Assembly (NCBI GenBank): GCA_015492195.1
Contig: WGFP01000052.1
Location: 1 to 14,671, forward strand
DNA from: Acidiferrobacterales bacterium
GTDB taxonomy: Bacteria > Pseudomonadota > Gammaproteobacteria > Acidiferrobacterales > Sulfurifustaceae
Reading direction: 5' to 3'
DNA length: 14,671 bases
In this document: positions 14,419-14,671 of the stretch, piece after piece
Layout of the letters: every line of letters begins with the position of its first letter
How positions within the stretch are numbered: the stretch's first letter is position 1
Notes under the pieces: generated by a model
What the model saw: the letters and a program-made list of their open reading frames with translations, nothing else
Told to the model about the DNA's origin: nothing
The model's database searches: none
Position numbers and translations under genes: made by a program

Positions 14419-14671
14419 ACAAAACCCTCGTTCTGGCAAGCCAAAACCCCGGCAAGGTGCGCGAGATCAACCAGATGCTCGAGGCCCTGCACTTTAAGGT
14501 CGTACCGCAATCGGATTTCAACGTGCCCGAGGTCGAAGAGACCGGGCTTACTTTCGTGGAGAACGCCATCCTCAAGGCGCGCAACGCGGCACACCATGCC
14601 AAACTGCCGGCCATTGCCGACGACTCCGGCCTGGAAGTCGACGCGCTCCACGGCGCGCCCGGTATCTACTC
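14415..14671 (+). CDS. rdgB: RdgB/HAM1 family non-canonical purine NTP pyrophosphatase, partial
   Basis: Only the first 85 residues are in the window. The protein hydrolyses dITP, ITP and XTP to monophosphates, keeping deaminated purines out of DNA and RNA. ASQNPGK at 8-14 (substrate phosphate binding), ETGLTFVENAILKA at 42-55 (with the metal-binding Glu) and ADDSGLEVDAL at 68-78 with the catalytic Asp pair, then GAPGIY, are diagnostic. The ATG overlaps the rph stop, so the two are probably translated together. The full protein would be about 200 residues. The rest lies to the right. Confidence 0.97.
   Translation, partial: MNKTLVLASQNPGKVREINQMLEALHFKVVPQSDFNVPEVEETGLTFVENAILKARNAAHHAKLPAIADDSGLEVDALHGAPGIY

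Overview
The window looks like chromosomal DNA of a ubiquinone-using proteobacterium, most likely a gammaproteobacterium. The reasons are the ubiC-ubiA pair, the yicC-gmk-rpoZ-spoT-recG order and the GC-rich core genes. I cannot name a genus. Most of the window (about 2057-14671) is a compact housekeeping region. The first ~2 kb is visibly more AT-rich accessory DNA carrying what looks like an anti-phage cassette.

Layout. From 11567 leftward on the minus strand the order is yicC, gmk, rpoZ, spoT, ridA, recG, ubiC, ubiA, a 311-base spacer, aroE, then the accessory pair: a DruA-family (DUF4338) gene and a NurA-like nuclease gene that runs off the left edge. From 11766 rightward on the plus strand are a Ser/Thr protein kinase, a PP2C phosphatase, rph (RNase PH) and the start of rdgB. 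The two transcription units diverge from a promoter region at about 11568-11765.

How the genes work together. Gmk, RpoZ and SpoT link GTP supply, RNA polymerase assembly and (p)ppGpp control. RecG handles stalled forks. RidA clears reactive enamines. UbiC and UbiA make the first two ubiquinone intermediates from chorismate, and AroE acts earlier in the pathway that supplies chorismate. RNase PH and YicC act on RNA, and RdgB removes non-canonical purine triphosphates. The kinase and phosphatase form a reversible phosphorylation pair with no visible substrate gene.

Main point of interest. The druA-like gene is joined to the NurA-like gene by a 4-base ATGA stop/start overlap and sits directly after aroE in AT-richer DNA. 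DruA belongs to Druantia defence, whereas NurA nucleases normally work with HerA helicases, so this pairing may be an undescribed defence architecture. The rest of its operon lies left of the window. Other curiosities are three intergenic arrays built on a 7-base period, a ~104-base out-of-frame rpoZ/spoT overlap pairing an acidic tail with a basic one, a non-RD kinase, and a hairpin-bearing spacer between ubiA and aroE. No tRNA, rRNA, CRISPR array or insertion sequence was seen.
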